From the IMG/VR virus record IMGVR_UViG_3300045996_000367, positions 1 through 40,989 of that record: a stretch of DNA of 40,989 nt. The stretch is one strand, 5' to 3'. How positions within the stretch are numbered: position 1 is the stretch's first letter; each line of letters starts with the position of its first letter. Of this stretch, positions 19,911 through 28,488 are shown in pieces. The translations under genes and the position numbers were made by a program. Below the pieces are notes generated by a model. The model searched no databases. It was not told the origin of the DNA and was given only the letters and a program-made list of their open reading frames with translations. This DNA comes from a virus.

Positions 19911-20134
19911 TCACCGACCGGCCCCTGCGCCCGGGTGCGTATCGGTACTGGCCGCTGGCCATCCTGCCCGAGCCGGACGCGGCCGTGATCGTCGGCGTCC
20001 GCATGGACTCGCTCGGCGAGAAGCACGTGATCTGGCCGGACGGCCGCACGGTACCGGCAGCCGAGGTGAAGGGCCAGTGGGAGCTCATGCCGGAACCGCC
20101 GGAGGAGCGGAAGGTGTTCCGGCGCCGGGGGTGA
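19907..20134 (+). CDS. Small beta-rich unknown protein of the cargo operon
   Basis: 75 residues starting MITDRPLRPGAYRYW. Strand-rich (AAVIVGVRM, KHVIWPDGRTV, GQWELMPEP), like a small barrel. ATG 19907 overlaps the previous stop (ATGA). The last gene of the cargo operon; it converges on the lysis genes. No family recognised. Confidence 0.65.
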   Translation: MITDRPLRPGAYRYWPLAILPEPDAAVIVGVRMDSLGEKHVIWPDGRTVPAAEVKGQWELMPEPPEERKVFRRRG

Positions 20135-20214
20135 CGGACGTCACAGACCTCCGGGCCCGGCCGGAACATGCTGTCGCCATGATCCCCTGCCGCCCCGCCT
20201 GGACCGCTGTGCAG

Positions 20215-20241
20215 TGCCGGATCCGGCAGCGTTCCTGCCGG
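20215..20241 (+). other. Palindrome and hairpin downstream of the cargo operon
   Basis: Perfect palindrome TGCCGGATCCGGCA (20215-20228) overlaps a hairpin CCGGCAG/CTGCCGG (20223-20229 with 20235-20241). There is no T-run. It could end cargo transcription by a rho-dependent route. The rest of 20135-20284 shows no convincing gene; a 34-codon frame at 20179 lacks a ribosome-binding site. Confidence 0.35.
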
Positions 20242-20284
20242 CTGTTGTGGCGCGGACGGCAGGCGTTCATCCGGCGCCAATGAG

Positions 20285-20316
20285 AAAAGCCCCCCGACCC
20301 GTGAGGGCCGAGGGGC
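20285..20316 (-). terminator. Terminator at the end of the late operon
   Basis: On the minus strand a 12-bp stem GCCCCTCGGCCC/GGGTCGGGGGGC (two G-T pairs) with loop TCAC is followed by TTTTC. It lies 34 bp after the last lysis gene and ends the whole late transcript. Confidence 0.88.
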
Positions 20317-20349
20317 AAGCAGCCTGCGAAGGCTGAGGACTCAACAGGT

Positions 20350-20553
20350 TCAGCCGGCGTGGAGCTCGCCACGCAGGCGCGTGATCTCGGCGTTCAGCGT
20401 AGCCCATTCCGCCGGTGTCGGGTCGCGACCTTCGGCCTCCATGCGTTGCAGCGCCTCGCTGGCGGAGGTGACCATCTTCGTCACCTCGACGCCAGCCTGG
20501 ATCAGCTGGGGCAGCGCGGTCATCAGCTGCAGGGCGTAGGCGACGGCGGTCAT
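20350..20553 (-). CDS. Small helical protein at the end of the lysis cassette
   Basis: 67 residues: a hydrophobic helix (VAYALQLMTALPQLIQAGVEV) and a charged helix (LNAEITRLRGELHAG). ATG 20553 overlaps the lipoprotein stop (ATGA). A role in lysis timing or as a spanin partner is possible by position only. Confidence 0.68.
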   Translation of the reverse strand: MTAVAYALQLMTALPQLIQAGVEVTKMVTSASEALQRMEAEGRDPTPAEWATLNAEITRLRGELHAG

Positions 20554-20924
20554 TGCGTGACCCCCAGGCCGGTGACCAGCGCATTCATGGCCGACAGCGC
20601 AGCCTGCGCGGCCTGGACGGCGCGGCCGGCGGCGGTGGGGCTCACCAGCGGCGTGCGGACGGCGGCCTCGGCGGCGTCGAGCGATGCGGCGGCCACGATG
20701 TCGGCGCGCTGCAGTTGCTGGACGAGTGCCGGTTGCGAGCACGGCGCCGGGCGGGTGGCCGAGCATGCGGGCAGCTTCTTGTAAGCCACCGCGGCGGTCA
20801 GCGCCGTTGCATAGGCGCTCTTGGCGGCGTACACGGCCTGCTGCGGCGTGTCGGGTGCCGCGCTGGGCATGCTGGCGCAGCCGGCCAGGGATGCGGCCAG
20901 CGCAAGGACGATCAGGTGCTTCAT
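20550..20924 (-). CDS. Lysis-cassette lipoprotein, possible outer-membrane spanin
   Basis: 124 residues. The signal peptide MKHLIVLALAASLAGC ends in lipobox LAGC, and the mature chain is Ala-rich and helical with two further Cys (LPACSATRPAPC). It follows the holin with an ATGA overlap, where Rz1-like o-spanins occur, but it is longer than typical Rz1 (about 60 residues) and not strongly proline-rich. A periplasmic-facing lysis helper is likely; the spanin call is tentative. Confidence 0.7.
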   Translation of the reverse strand: MKHLIVLALAASLAGCASMPSAAPDTPQQAVYAAKSAYATALTAAVAYKKLPACSATRPAPCSQPALVQQLQRADIVAAASLDAAEAAVRTPLVSPTAAGRAVQAAQAALSAMNALVTGLGVTQ

Positions 20925-21157
20925 GGGGTTCCTTTCGGGGTGGTGGGCTCGGACACCGCCGGCTGCTTGATCGGCCGGCAGACGATCACGCCGATCAGGC
21001 AGGCCATGCGGATCAGGCTCTTGTGACCGGCGTCCAGGGTGGTCAGCATGTCGGTGTTGTCGGCGATAAATTGCAGGACCTCGGGCAGGGCAAGGCCGGC
21101 GGTGGCGAACCACATCGACCAGGCACGCCACAGGGATTTCCAGTTCTCAACCAGCAT
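20921..21157 (-). CDS. Putative holin
   Basis: 78 residues starting MLVENWKSLWRAWSMW. Hydrophobic segments FATAGLALPEVLQFI and LIRMACLIGVIVCRPI suggest two membrane spans. The N-terminal ENWK-x-x-W-RA pattern is common in a phage holin family encoded next to endolysins. The start is fixed by AAAGGAA upstream. It would permeabilise the inner membrane to release the GH108 enzyme, which lacks a signal peptide. Confidence 0.75.
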   Translation of the reverse strand: MLVENWKSLWRAWSMWFATAGLALPEVLQFIADNTDMLTTLDAGHKSLIRMACLIGVIVCRPIKQPAVSEPTTPKGTP

Positions 21158-21245
21158 GGGGATTCCTTTCGGGGGGAGTTGATCGGCCACGGGCAGTGCG
21201 GCGCCGTGTGTGAGGTCGACCCGCAGCGCGCGCAGGCCATGGCGG

Positions 21246-21794
21246 CTACGCATCGACCTGGACGCGGTGCAGGATCTGGCCGTACACGAACGCCTCGTCC
21301 TTTGGCCGTGCCTCCGCGAGTTCGATGTAAAAGGAGCCCTGCAGGCTGTTCAGCGCGCGCAGCATCACGGCCTTGCCGCCGGCGCCTCGCCACTGGAGGT
21401 AGGCGCGCAGGGCGGCCACGGTTGCGGGACCGATGCGACCGTCCACGAACAGGTCCGCGTACCGGCTGCCGTTCGCGTTGAAGACGTTCAGGCAGCGCTG
21501 AAAGAACATCGCCGGGCGCGCCGGTCCCATGTTCACTCCGGTGTCGACCAGCTCGTAGCCGATGTCTGCGTCGACCGCGTGCACCAGGTCGAATCGCGGC
21601 TCCAGGATGTAGCGCTTGCGGTAGATGTGCTGCGCCAGCTCCATCGGTAGGTCGCGCATGTCGCCCTGATAGCCGTTCAGCCGCGCGACAGCCTGCGTGA
21701 TGCCGAAGCGCGTCGGGCCGCCGCTGTCCGCCGGGTGGTCGACATAGCCGGCCTCTGTCGCGATCACGCGGTCGATGATGGTGTCCAGGTTCAT
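21246..21794 (-). CDS. Endolysin, GH108 N-acetylmuramidase
   Basis: 182 residues. IATEAGYVDHPADSGGPTRFGIT at the N-terminus is the GH108 catalytic signature, with Glu14 as the acid. The C-terminal part (VDGRIGPATVAALRAYL) matches the PG_binding_3 domain that follows GH108. No signal sequence, so it needs the holin downstream (20921-21157). It cuts the glycan backbone of peptidoglycan. ATG 21794 overlaps the upstream stop. Confidence 0.92.
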   Translation of the reverse strand: MNLDTIIDRVIATEAGYVDHPADSGGPTRFGITQAVARLNGYQGDMRDLPMELAQHIYRKRYILEPRFDLVHAVDADIGYELVDTGVNMGPARPAMFFQRCLNVFNANGSRYADLFVDGRIGPATVAALRAYLQWRGAGGKAVMLRALNSLQGSFYIELAEARPKDEAFVYGQILHRVQVDA

Positions 21795-22225
21795 CGCTGC
21801 TCCTTCGTGGTCGGCTGCTGGAAGTACGGGCGGGCCATCGCGTTCAGCTGCGTGTGCAGGTTGTCTAGCCGCAGGCGCATGTCGCGGATGGTCTCTTCGG
21901 ACTGCTGCTGCCTAGCCATGAGCCGGGTGATCTCCCGGTCGTTCGCCTGCGCTGTGGTCACGCTCTCGCGCATCAGCGTGCGCATTTCCGCCATGCCGGC
22001 CGTGAGCGCCTGGACGTTGAACCACATGGTGATCAGCACCATCGCCAGCGTGCCGGTGGCGCCGAGGATTCCCCACAGCGGGATGCGCATGTCGACCATG
22101 CGGCTGAGACTGTTTCGCATGTCGGCCTCCACCAACGGGTCTTCGGGTGGAGCGCCGCGTCGCAGTCGCTCGTTGATGATGTCCTCTGCGTCCGCTGCGC
22201 GGCGTCGTGCTTCCTTCGGCGCCAT
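21791..22225 (-). CDS. Membrane protein with cytoplasmic head and coiled-coil tail (lysis-associated)
   Basis: 144 residues: a charged helical N-terminal part (PKEARRRAADAEDIINERL), one membrane segment at about 52-74 (WGILGATGTLAMVLITMWF), then a long coiled coil (DREITRLMARQQQSEETIRD). Topology is compatible with an i-spanin-like or tail-anchored accessory. ATG 22225 is preferred over 22273 because AAAGGA precedes it. It lies between tail and endolysin genes. Confidence 0.72.
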   Translation of the reverse strand: MAPKEARRRAADAEDIINERLRRGAPPEDPLVEADMRNSLSRMVDMRIPLWGILGATGTLAMVLITMWFNVQALTAGMAEMRTLMRESVTTAQANDREITRLMARQQQSEETIRDMRLRLDNLHTQLNAMARPYFQQPTTKEQR

Positions 22226-22305
22226 CGCGATCCTTTCAAGCAGCGGCTGCCGTGATGCCGTGGCGAACAGCATGTCTGCCTTTCAGCATTGGAAAGTGCA
22301 CGAAA

Positions 22306-23157
22306 TTAGAGAGCGCCCAGCGCGGATGTCAGCGCCTGCATTTGCCCCTGCGTCATCGCACCATTGATCCACAGTCCAAACCGGAACTTGAACGCAGGGG
22401 CGGTGTTGACGTTTCCGATTGCGGGGGTGAGCGACTTCGCCGCGTAGTAGGTGTCGATCGTCTTTTCGTCCGAACGTTCGCACTCGCCGTCCTTGAAAAA
22501 GGACTTAGCGCCGTTAGTGTGCAGGACTCCGATCACGCGCCCGGCCGCATACAGGTTTTTGCGGTACATGAAACCGGCGATGCCGAGCGAGGGGTCGTAA
22601 GACTGAAAGCCGATGCGGCTTTTCCCGTCTCCACTTGGAGAAGACAGCATGCCGCCAAAGCTCGTCGTAGAAGTGGTGTTCTCGAAAATCGCAAGCTGCA
22701 TCGTGACGGCAGCGGTAGGGTTGTCCATTGTCAGCGCCGCGATCACGCCGAATGGATTGGCGGTGCCCGTGTGCGCAGTTGCAGCGCGGAAAGCCGCACG
22801 ATTCACACCCGTCCCGGCAGCAGGGTCAAAGTCAAGCTGGTAGTAACCGGCTGCGGTGTCCAGCGTCGTCCCGGCAGCAGCACCATTGGGCGTGAAGTCC
22901 CGCGATGAGCTCCAGAAGTCGTACAACTTCGTGACGTTGCTGCCCGAAACTTTCACGCCGAACGGTGCCCCGGCCACGGCAACAACTTGGGATGAGGTAA
23001 GCCCAACATCCTCCAGCGCCTTGAAGACGGTGTACGTCTCGTTGAAGTCGTTGATCTGCCCGCCGTCAGCGATCACGCGGGCAACGTAGGTCGCCATCCC
23101 TGCCGGGTAGATGGCAGCGCCGGTGGTCGCTTTGTTGCTCTTGAGTAGTGCGCTCAT
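22306..23157 (-). CDS. Tail-spike-associated protein, unknown
   Basis: 283 residues, rich in Gly, Ala, Thr, Ser and Asn, with beta-strand pattern throughout (VTMQLAIFENTTSTTSFGG, KFRFGLWING). No catalytic motif is visible. It follows the sialidase spike gene by 2 bp and shares its lower GC, so it is probably a second receptor-binding or spike component, or a spike chaperone. AMTQGQMQALTSAL at the end resembles short C-terminal modules of fibre proteins. Confidence 0.78.
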   Translation of the reverse strand: MSALLKSNKATTGAAIYPAGMATYVARVIADGGQINDFNETYTVFKALEDVGLTSSQVVAVAGAPFGVKVSGSNVTKLYDFWSSSRDFTPNGAAAGTTLDTAAGYYQLDFDPAAGTGVNRAAFRAATAHTGTANPFGVIAALTMDNPTAAVTMQLAIFENTTSTTSFGGMLSSPSGDGKSRIGFQSYDPSLGIAGFMYRKNLYAAGRVIGVLHTNGAKSFFKDGECERSDEKTIDTYYAAKSLTPAIGNVNTAPAFKFRFGLWINGAMTQGQMQALTSALGAL

Positions 23158-23159
23158 GG

Positions 23160-25232
23160 TCAGGCTCCCAACAGGGTCGTAAGGTTGAGGACGGACATCC
23201 GCAGCGTCGTGTAGCTGGAATCCTCCCAAAAGACACCGATGGTCCGGTCATCGAGAACCACCGGCATAGAGTAGGCAGAGCCGCCAGCGGTGATCTGGCA
23301 GCTTGCGGGCCATGTGGTGCCGCCGTCATAGCTCGCGTACAGCGTGACCTTTTCGCGTGTTGTGGAGTTCGGTAGCGACAGGAGCAACTTGGGAGCGCTC
23401 GACTTCATCGGGTCCACTGCTGCGGCTTGAATAAGTCCGCACATCACTTGACTGGTGGTGATGGTCGCCCCAGTTCCACCCACCATCACGAACGGATCAG
23501 ACGCAAGCGCTGTCCCGCCTGCCGTGACCTTGAACATCGGCTTGCTGTTGGTGTAGTTCGTGGCGCGCATCGTCCACAGGATGTCGCCCCGCCAGTCTTC
23601 TGCGATCGCGCACTCGTTGCTCTCTTTGACGAGATGCCGGGGAGCGCGAACACCGACGCTCCAATTCGCCCCGTAGTCATCGGAGTACAGGAGAACCGCC
23701 CGGAAGGTTTCGGGAAATTCCTCCAGGTTCGTGTTGTCGTTCGGGTACTGCGGGCAACCGTGCCAGGCGGGAACGACAATCCGGCCCGCGTAGTCGCCGT
23801 GCCGCAGTTGAATGGAAGTAGCCGGACCCGGCGCGAGGATGCCCCATTCAGTAGCCATTGGCGGGAACTGGCTGGTGATTTCAGTTCGCGCAGACCACGT
23901 GACGCCGTGATCGTCGCTGTATTGCGTGAAAACGCGCGTGTCGGTTCCGTCCGTTTCCTGCCAGCAGTACATCAGGAATACGCGGCCTTTGTTCGGCCCG
24001 GTGTGGAGTACCACCGATGTAAGAGAAATCCACCGACCCTCTACCGCTGCGCCCTCGGGATTGGTTGTTCCCGCGCCGAGGTAGGCCAGAGATCCGAGGC
24101 TGAATGCGCGGGTCGTCTTGTTCCAGGTGATCCGCTTTACCGTCAGGCTTCCACGCCCGAAATCATCCGTGCTGTTCTCCGAGGTGAAGCCGAAACAAAG
24201 GACCGTGGTGCCGTCTGCGCACATTTGCGCACCGGCCATCCGATTCTGCAAGAAGGATGTGCCGTCAAGCGCGTTCGACATGACGGTCGTGTTCGTGACC
24301 GCGTAGGCGGATTCGGTGCGCGCCAGCGCCTTGTCCACCCACAGCGACAACTCGCGCCGGGCAGTCGCCTGCGGGTCTTCCTGGATCACCCTCGTAACCG
24401 TCTTTTTGCCGATCGTCATTGAGGCGGGAGCCGCCAGCGTCTTGGGTCGCAGCTTGCTCAACACCGTGCCGTCGGGGAGCATGGCCTGCACCACCACATC
24501 GGCGCTGTCCGTGTCCTCATGCAGGGCGCCCGATGCACTGGCCTGGATGATCAGGGAGCTTGGAACACGCTTGCCGGTGTCCGTCGCTGTTGGACCAGCG
24601 GCCTTGAGGTAGATGATGGCGGTCTCTGAACTCACCCCCGACAGCACCGCAAAGTACTGGCCCACAGCGAGCGTCCCGTCAGCGAGGGCCGCCGCGGTTG
24701 TCGCGTACAGGCGAGCCGTACCCCACGCGCTGTCCCGCGCGGTCTCTGCCAACGTCTGCGCAGCCTGCGCCGCCAGTTTGGCCGTGTTCGAGTCGGCTGC
24801 ACTGCCGGAGGAAGCAGAGGCGCTGCCGGCCGCTGCGGAAGCGCTCGCGGCAGCCGCAGACGTCTGGTTCACCCAGGCGCCCGCGACTCGCACGTAGGTG
24901 TAGCCGTCTGTTCCGAAGTACGTGTCACCGTTCTGAATAGCCGACGTGTCCGGCCTCGTCGTCGGAGCACTTGCGTAGGTGCCAGGGTAGATCCGGTTGT
25001 CGATCGCTGAGCGGGATGCGGCGGCAGCAGCCACCTGCGTGCCAATGGAGCCTTCGGCCGTGTCCAGGGCATCATCGAGCTGCTCCTGCATTCCATCCAA
25101 CATGCCGCTGATGGTCTTCTTAACGTGGCCGAGTCGATCTGTGGCAGTTGGAGCGAGTGAGGTTGCCACTGTGGCGAGGTGGTCAACGTCCGTTTTCGCG
25201 TTGTTCAGGTCGGTGATAGTGATGGCCGGCAT
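23160..25232 (-). CDS. Tail spike with GH33-like sialidase domain
   Basis: 690 residues. Residues 1-125 form the virion-binding head with coiled coil; 125-170 are an Ala/Ser-rich trimerising stalk. Residues 300-690 form a six-bladed sialidase-like propeller with three Asp boxes: SDDHGVTW (439-446), SDDYGANW (517-524) and SYDGGTTW (634-641). Catalytic-type residues appear to be kept: Arg477, Glu540 in SNECAIAED, Arg556, and Tyr654 with Glu670 in AYSMPVVLDDRTIGVFWE. It probably removes sialic-acid-like sugars (possibly bacterial nonulosonates) from the host surface during adsorption. GC is visibly lower than in flanking genes. Confidence 0.86.
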   Translation of the reverse strand: MPAITITDLNNAKTDVDHLATVATSLAPTATDRLGHVKKTISGMLDGMQEQLDDALDTAEGSIGTQVAAAAASRSAIDNRIYPGTYASAPTTRPDTSAIQNGDTYFGTDGYTYVRVAGAWVNQTSAAAASASAAAGSASASSGSAADSNTAKLAAQAAQTLAETARDSAWGTARLYATTAAALADGTLAVGQYFAVLSGVSSETAIIYLKAAGPTATDTGKRVPSSLIIQASASGALHEDTDSADVVVQAMLPDGTVLSKLRPKTLAAPASMTIGKKTVTRVIQEDPQATARRELSLWVDKALARTESAYAVTNTTVMSNALDGTSFLQNRMAGAQMCADGTTVLCFGFTSENSTDDFGRGSLTVKRITWNKTTRAFSLGSLAYLGAGTTNPEGAAVEGRWISLTSVVLHTGPNKGRVFLMYCWQETDGTDTRVFTQYSDDHGVTWSARTEITSQFPPMATEWGILAPGPATSIQLRHGDYAGRIVVPAWHGCPQYPNDNTNLEEFPETFRAVLLYSDDYGANWSVGVRAPRHLVKESNECAIAEDWRGDILWTMRATNYTNSKPMFKVTAGGTALASDPFVMVGGTGATITTSQVMCGLIQAAAVDPMKSSAPKLLLSLPNSTTREKVTLYASYDGGTTWPASCQITAGGSAYSMPVVLDDRTIGVFWEDSSYTTLRMSVLNLTTLLGA

Positions 25233-25243
25233 GCTTTCCTCGT

Positions 25244-28111
25244 TTAGTCGTTGATGACGCTGGCTTTAGCGGGCACGGCCTCGTCGTCGGCCGCGTAGTA
25301 GTCGTCGCTGTAGTTCACCGCCCGAATGCGGACGTACTGGCCGTCGCTGGTGCCGATCTCCTGCACCAGCCAGGCCTGCGCGGGTCGCGCCACGTCGGCG
25401 GCGAAGCTGAAGATGGTCCGCACGCCGTCATCCGGTGTCGGGTTGGTAACGATCGCCTCGGCGGGGGCGCCAGCCAGCACCACCTGGTTTGGTTCGGCGC
25501 CGGCGGTGCACGCAATACTCTGGAGCGAGCCATCCCGCTTCATCAGGACAATGCTGTGCGGCTCTCCCGGCAGGAACTCCACGTCTCGGCTTAGGGTGAG
25601 CGTCAGACCGCTCTGTGCGATCACTTCGCCATCCCAGCTCTTGAACCGGGTGTTGTCGACGATGTCGACGCGCGAGTTCGGCAGCAGCGATCGGGCGTCC
25701 GTCGTGGTCTCCGTCTCGATCGTCACGCGCTGCGACAGCAGGCGGTTGTATTCGCGGTTTGCACGGAACCACGCCTGCTCATAGCTGCGGATGCCGGTGA
25801 TCTCGACCTTCTTCAGCTTCGTGTAGCTGCCGTCCAGCGGGAGGCGGATCGTCTCCTGGTCCTCGGTGTCTGGGTCGTTATAGACCAGCTCGACGCCGTC
25901 GTACTCTGACTCGCTGGCGAACTTGCGGGTGATCGTCTCAGCGTTCGGCTTCTTGTTGCGGTGCGTGAACAGCGCCACGCTGGTCGACTGCGGCCGGTCC
26001 AGCGCCAGCCGGATCTTCCCGTTCTGCCGGTAGGCGACGCAGAAGGCGGCATTCGCGATGGCGTTGACCGTCTCCTCGAAGCTGATCTCGTCGGAGTCGA
26101 ACGTGTGGTTGAACTGCCCCACCTCCGGGTGCCAGGCGTCGAGCGCCTGCTGCGTCGCCCAGATCTGCGCCATGTCCACGTCGTCGGCCAGAACGCGGTT
26201 GCCGATCTTGGGGTCGACCGACACGGCGGCGATGATGTCGACGATCTTGCTGGTCGCCGCGATGGTGCCGCTCACGTGCAGGCCGTCTGCATCAAAGGCA
26301 CCGGAGAATGCCGCGCCGTCGTAGATCGGCAGCTTGCGCGACACCAGGCAGTTCAGCTCGCGCCGGCGCAGCGTCGTCGCATCTGCGTTCGCCTTCGTGA
26401 TCGTGTGGATCGTCGTCTTGTTGCCGAAGTGCGCCTTGGTGACCGGCGAAACGCTGTAGAGGTCCACCAGCTGGATCTCGTCGATGACGTTGCCCTCGAA
26501 GTCGTAGTCGAACAGCGTCGTGCGGCGGGCGCGCACCCGCGCCGGGCCGACCCAGCCGGTGATCTGCTCCAGCGTCTCCGCCCGCTCCTTGCTCTCCGCC
26601 CCGCTCAGGCTGCCGGTAACCGTTTCCACCACGCCGAGCGGGTTCAGGCTTCCGTCGAGCTGTTCGATCTGGATCTCGTAGTCGACGGTGGCCGACTGCT
26701 TGGAGCCGTCGTCCTTGTAGATGCCGGCGCGCGCCACCGTGTTCGCCCACACCTCGGTGCGGTCGGTCTCCGGCAGCGTGTACCAGTCGCTCCAGTGCGA
26801 CAGGCCGTTGTCGATGGTGATCGTCGCCACCAGCCCCGTGTCGTGCGCCACCGGCGGCACTTCCGCGTCGAAGGTCGACGCCAGCGGGTAAACCTGCGGG
26901 TTCCACTGCGCGCCCACCAGGCGCACGAAGCCGCTTTCGACGCCGGCGATCGTGCGGGTGCCGCTGTAGTTCAGCTGCGCCTGGAACGCGAAGCCTGCGA
27001 TCGGCCCCTCGTTGACTACTGCTTCGGCGACCGTCAGGGTGGTGCCGGTGTGGCTCACCACCGTGAACGTGCCGCCGTTCGCCGGGTTGCCGGCGGTGAC
27101 GATCAGCATCGAGACGCCGTCGACGACCGCGTTGAAGAAGCCGCCCGAGCCCGGGCCCGAGGCCGTATAGGTCTTCGTCGCGGCATCCACCGTGATGACG
27201 ATGCCGCCGTCCGCCAGCAGCTCGCGGTAGACGTTCGACATCGTGATCGTGAGGGTTTGTCCCGCCTCGGCGATCGACGCGAAGTTCGGCCGGCGCTGCC
27301 CCTCGCCCTGGTAGATGATGTCCTGCGGGTGCGCCGGGATGACGCCAGGCACGCCCGGGCCGTCGCCGGCGTAGAAGTAGAACTGCGCGCCGGGCTGCAG
27401 CTCGATCTGGTTGGCCGCCAGCAGGGTGACGCCGTCGACGGAGCCGCTGCGCCGCACGCTCAGGATGCCGTCGATGATCGCGTCGCCAATCTGCAGCTGC
27501 GGCGTGCCGGAGTTCGGCGAGGTGAACGGCGCGTACACCTCCGCACTGGCGCCGGTCACCTCCGACAGCAGCGAGTCGCCGTCGCGCAGATCCTCCACAT
27601 CGTAGTACCCGCGGCCGATGCAGTAGTAGCCGTACTCCACCTTCTGGTGGTTGATGTACTTGGCATAGGTCGGCATCAGCAGGCTGGGGATCGACCGTAC
27701 CGTGCCGTAGATGTCCTCGACCCGCTCCATGACCCGGACGCGGTTCTCGCGGTCCGACAGCTGGTTGTTCGGGCTCTCCTGCGTCCGGTTCGCCTTGTCG
27801 ATCGGCTTGTCCTTGCCGCCGAACAGGAGCGTCGAGACCGCCTGCAGCACCACCGCGATCGCGATGTTGATCAGGATGCTGATGGGATCGCCGGGGCTCT
27901 CCAGCACCACGTACACCGGTGCGTCGCCCTCCAGGATCGCGCGGACGTCGCCGGTGATGTCCGTCTCCGCCGACGGCTCACCGCGGAAAACCTGGACCGT
28001 GACCTTCGGCGTCTCGCCGTAGTGATCCAGCAGCCACAGCGCCAGGCTGTCGGCCTCGAACACCTGCGGCGGCTCGGCCGAGAACGGGTGCTGGTGCAGA
28101 TGGATATTCAT
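25244..28111 (-). CDS. Tail-tip / host-specificity protein J
   Basis: 955 residues. The N-terminal part, with SDRENRVRVMERVEDIYGTV and YGYYCIGRGYYDVEDL, is typical of lambda J-like and Phage-tail_3 tip proteins. The central part (YDGVELVYNDPDTEDQETIRL, ANREYNRLLSQRVTIE) is the baseplate hub-like domain, and the C-terminal part has fibronectin-like strands. It forms the central tip that contacts the cell. ATG 28111 overlaps the NlpC gene stop (ATGA). Confidence 0.9.
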   Translation of the reverse strand: MNIHLHQHPFSAEPPQVFEADSLALWLLDHYGETPKVTVQVFRGEPSAETDITGDVRAILEGDAPVYVVLESPGDPISILINIAIAVVLQAVSTLLFGGKDKPIDKANRTQESPNNQLSDRENRVRVMERVEDIYGTVRSIPSLLMPTYAKYINHQKVEYGYYCIGRGYYDVEDLRDGDSLLSEVTGASAEVYAPFTSPNSGTPQLQIGDAIIDGILSVRRSGSVDGVTLLAANQIELQPGAQFYFYAGDGPGVPGVIPAHPQDIIYQGEGQRRPNFASIAEAGQTLTITMSNVYRELLADGGIVITVDAATKTYTASGPGSGGFFNAVVDGVSMLIVTAGNPANGGTFTVVSHTGTTLTVAEAVVNEGPIAGFAFQAQLNYSGTRTIAGVESGFVRLVGAQWNPQVYPLASTFDAEVPPVAHDTGLVATITIDNGLSHWSDWYTLPETDRTEVWANTVARAGIYKDDGSKQSATVDYEIQIEQLDGSLNPLGVVETVTGSLSGAESKERAETLEQITGWVGPARVRARRTTLFDYDFEGNVIDEIQLVDLYSVSPVTKAHFGNKTTIHTITKANADATTLRRRELNCLVSRKLPIYDGAAFSGAFDADGLHVSGTIAATSKIVDIIAAVSVDPKIGNRVLADDVDMAQIWATQQALDAWHPEVGQFNHTFDSDEISFEETVNAIANAAFCVAYRQNGKIRLALDRPQSTSVALFTHRNKKPNAETITRKFASESEYDGVELVYNDPDTEDQETIRLPLDGSYTKLKKVEITGIRSYEQAWFRANREYNRLLSQRVTIETETTTDARSLLPNSRVDIVDNTRFKSWDGEVIAQSGLTLTLSRDVEFLPGEPHSIVLMKRDGSLQSIACTAGAEPNQVVLAGAPAEAIVTNPTPDDGVRTIFSFAADVARPAQAWLVQEIGTSDGQYVRIRAVNYSDDYYAADDEAVPAKASVIND

Positions 28112-28488
28112 GCGTCCGCCCTCGCCCAGAACTCGATCACCTGATATTCGGCCTGCAGCTGCGCCAGCGGCTGGTAGAACGTGCCGCTGTCGGTCGCGTG
28201 CAGCACCTTGCCGCCGTAGAAGATGCCGCAATGGTGAATCCCCAGGCGCGGCGTGCGGCCCATGAGCACGACGGCGAAGTCGACCGGCTCCGCCACCTGC
28301 TCAAATCCGTGCGCGCTCTTGTGCAGCTGCAGCCGGAACGCGCTGGCAATGCTGCGCACGGAGCCGCTGATCGTCTTGTAGGCTGTTGCGGTGACGCCGC
28401 GCTCCGTCGTGAGCACGTCGACGGCCAGCTCCCAGCACGGCGGCGAGGGATAGACCTTCGCCTGGTACATCGAAACGTTCATGCTCAC
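28108..28488 (-). CDS. NlpC/P60 peptidase, tail assembly (lambda K-like)
   Basis: About 126 residues. Cys in PPCWELAVDVL and His in RLGIHHCGIFYGGKVLHAT give the NlpC/P60 Cys-His pair. It lacks the JAMM half of lambda K. It probably cuts peptidoglycan cross-links at the tail tip. GTG 28488 (GTGA overlap) and ATG 28482 are both possible starts and neither has a Shine-Dalgarno; I use the GTG because this overlap style recurs in the genome. Confidence 0.86.
   Translation of the reverse strand: MSMNVSMYQAKVYPSPPCWELAVDVLTTERGVTATAYKTISGSVRSIASAFRLQLHKSAHGFEQVAEPVDFAVVLMGRTPRLGIHHCGIFYGGKVLHATDSGTFYQPLAQLQAEYQVIEFWARADA

Noticed and set aside
20179-20283. 34-codon plus-strand frame before the late terminator
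   Set aside because: No ribosome-binding site and Arg/Cys-rich chance composition; not listed as a gene.
25961-28144. 727-codon plus-strand open frame opposite the tail-tip gene
   Set aside because: It is a shadow of the J-like gene, Arg/Val/Asp-rich with no domain.
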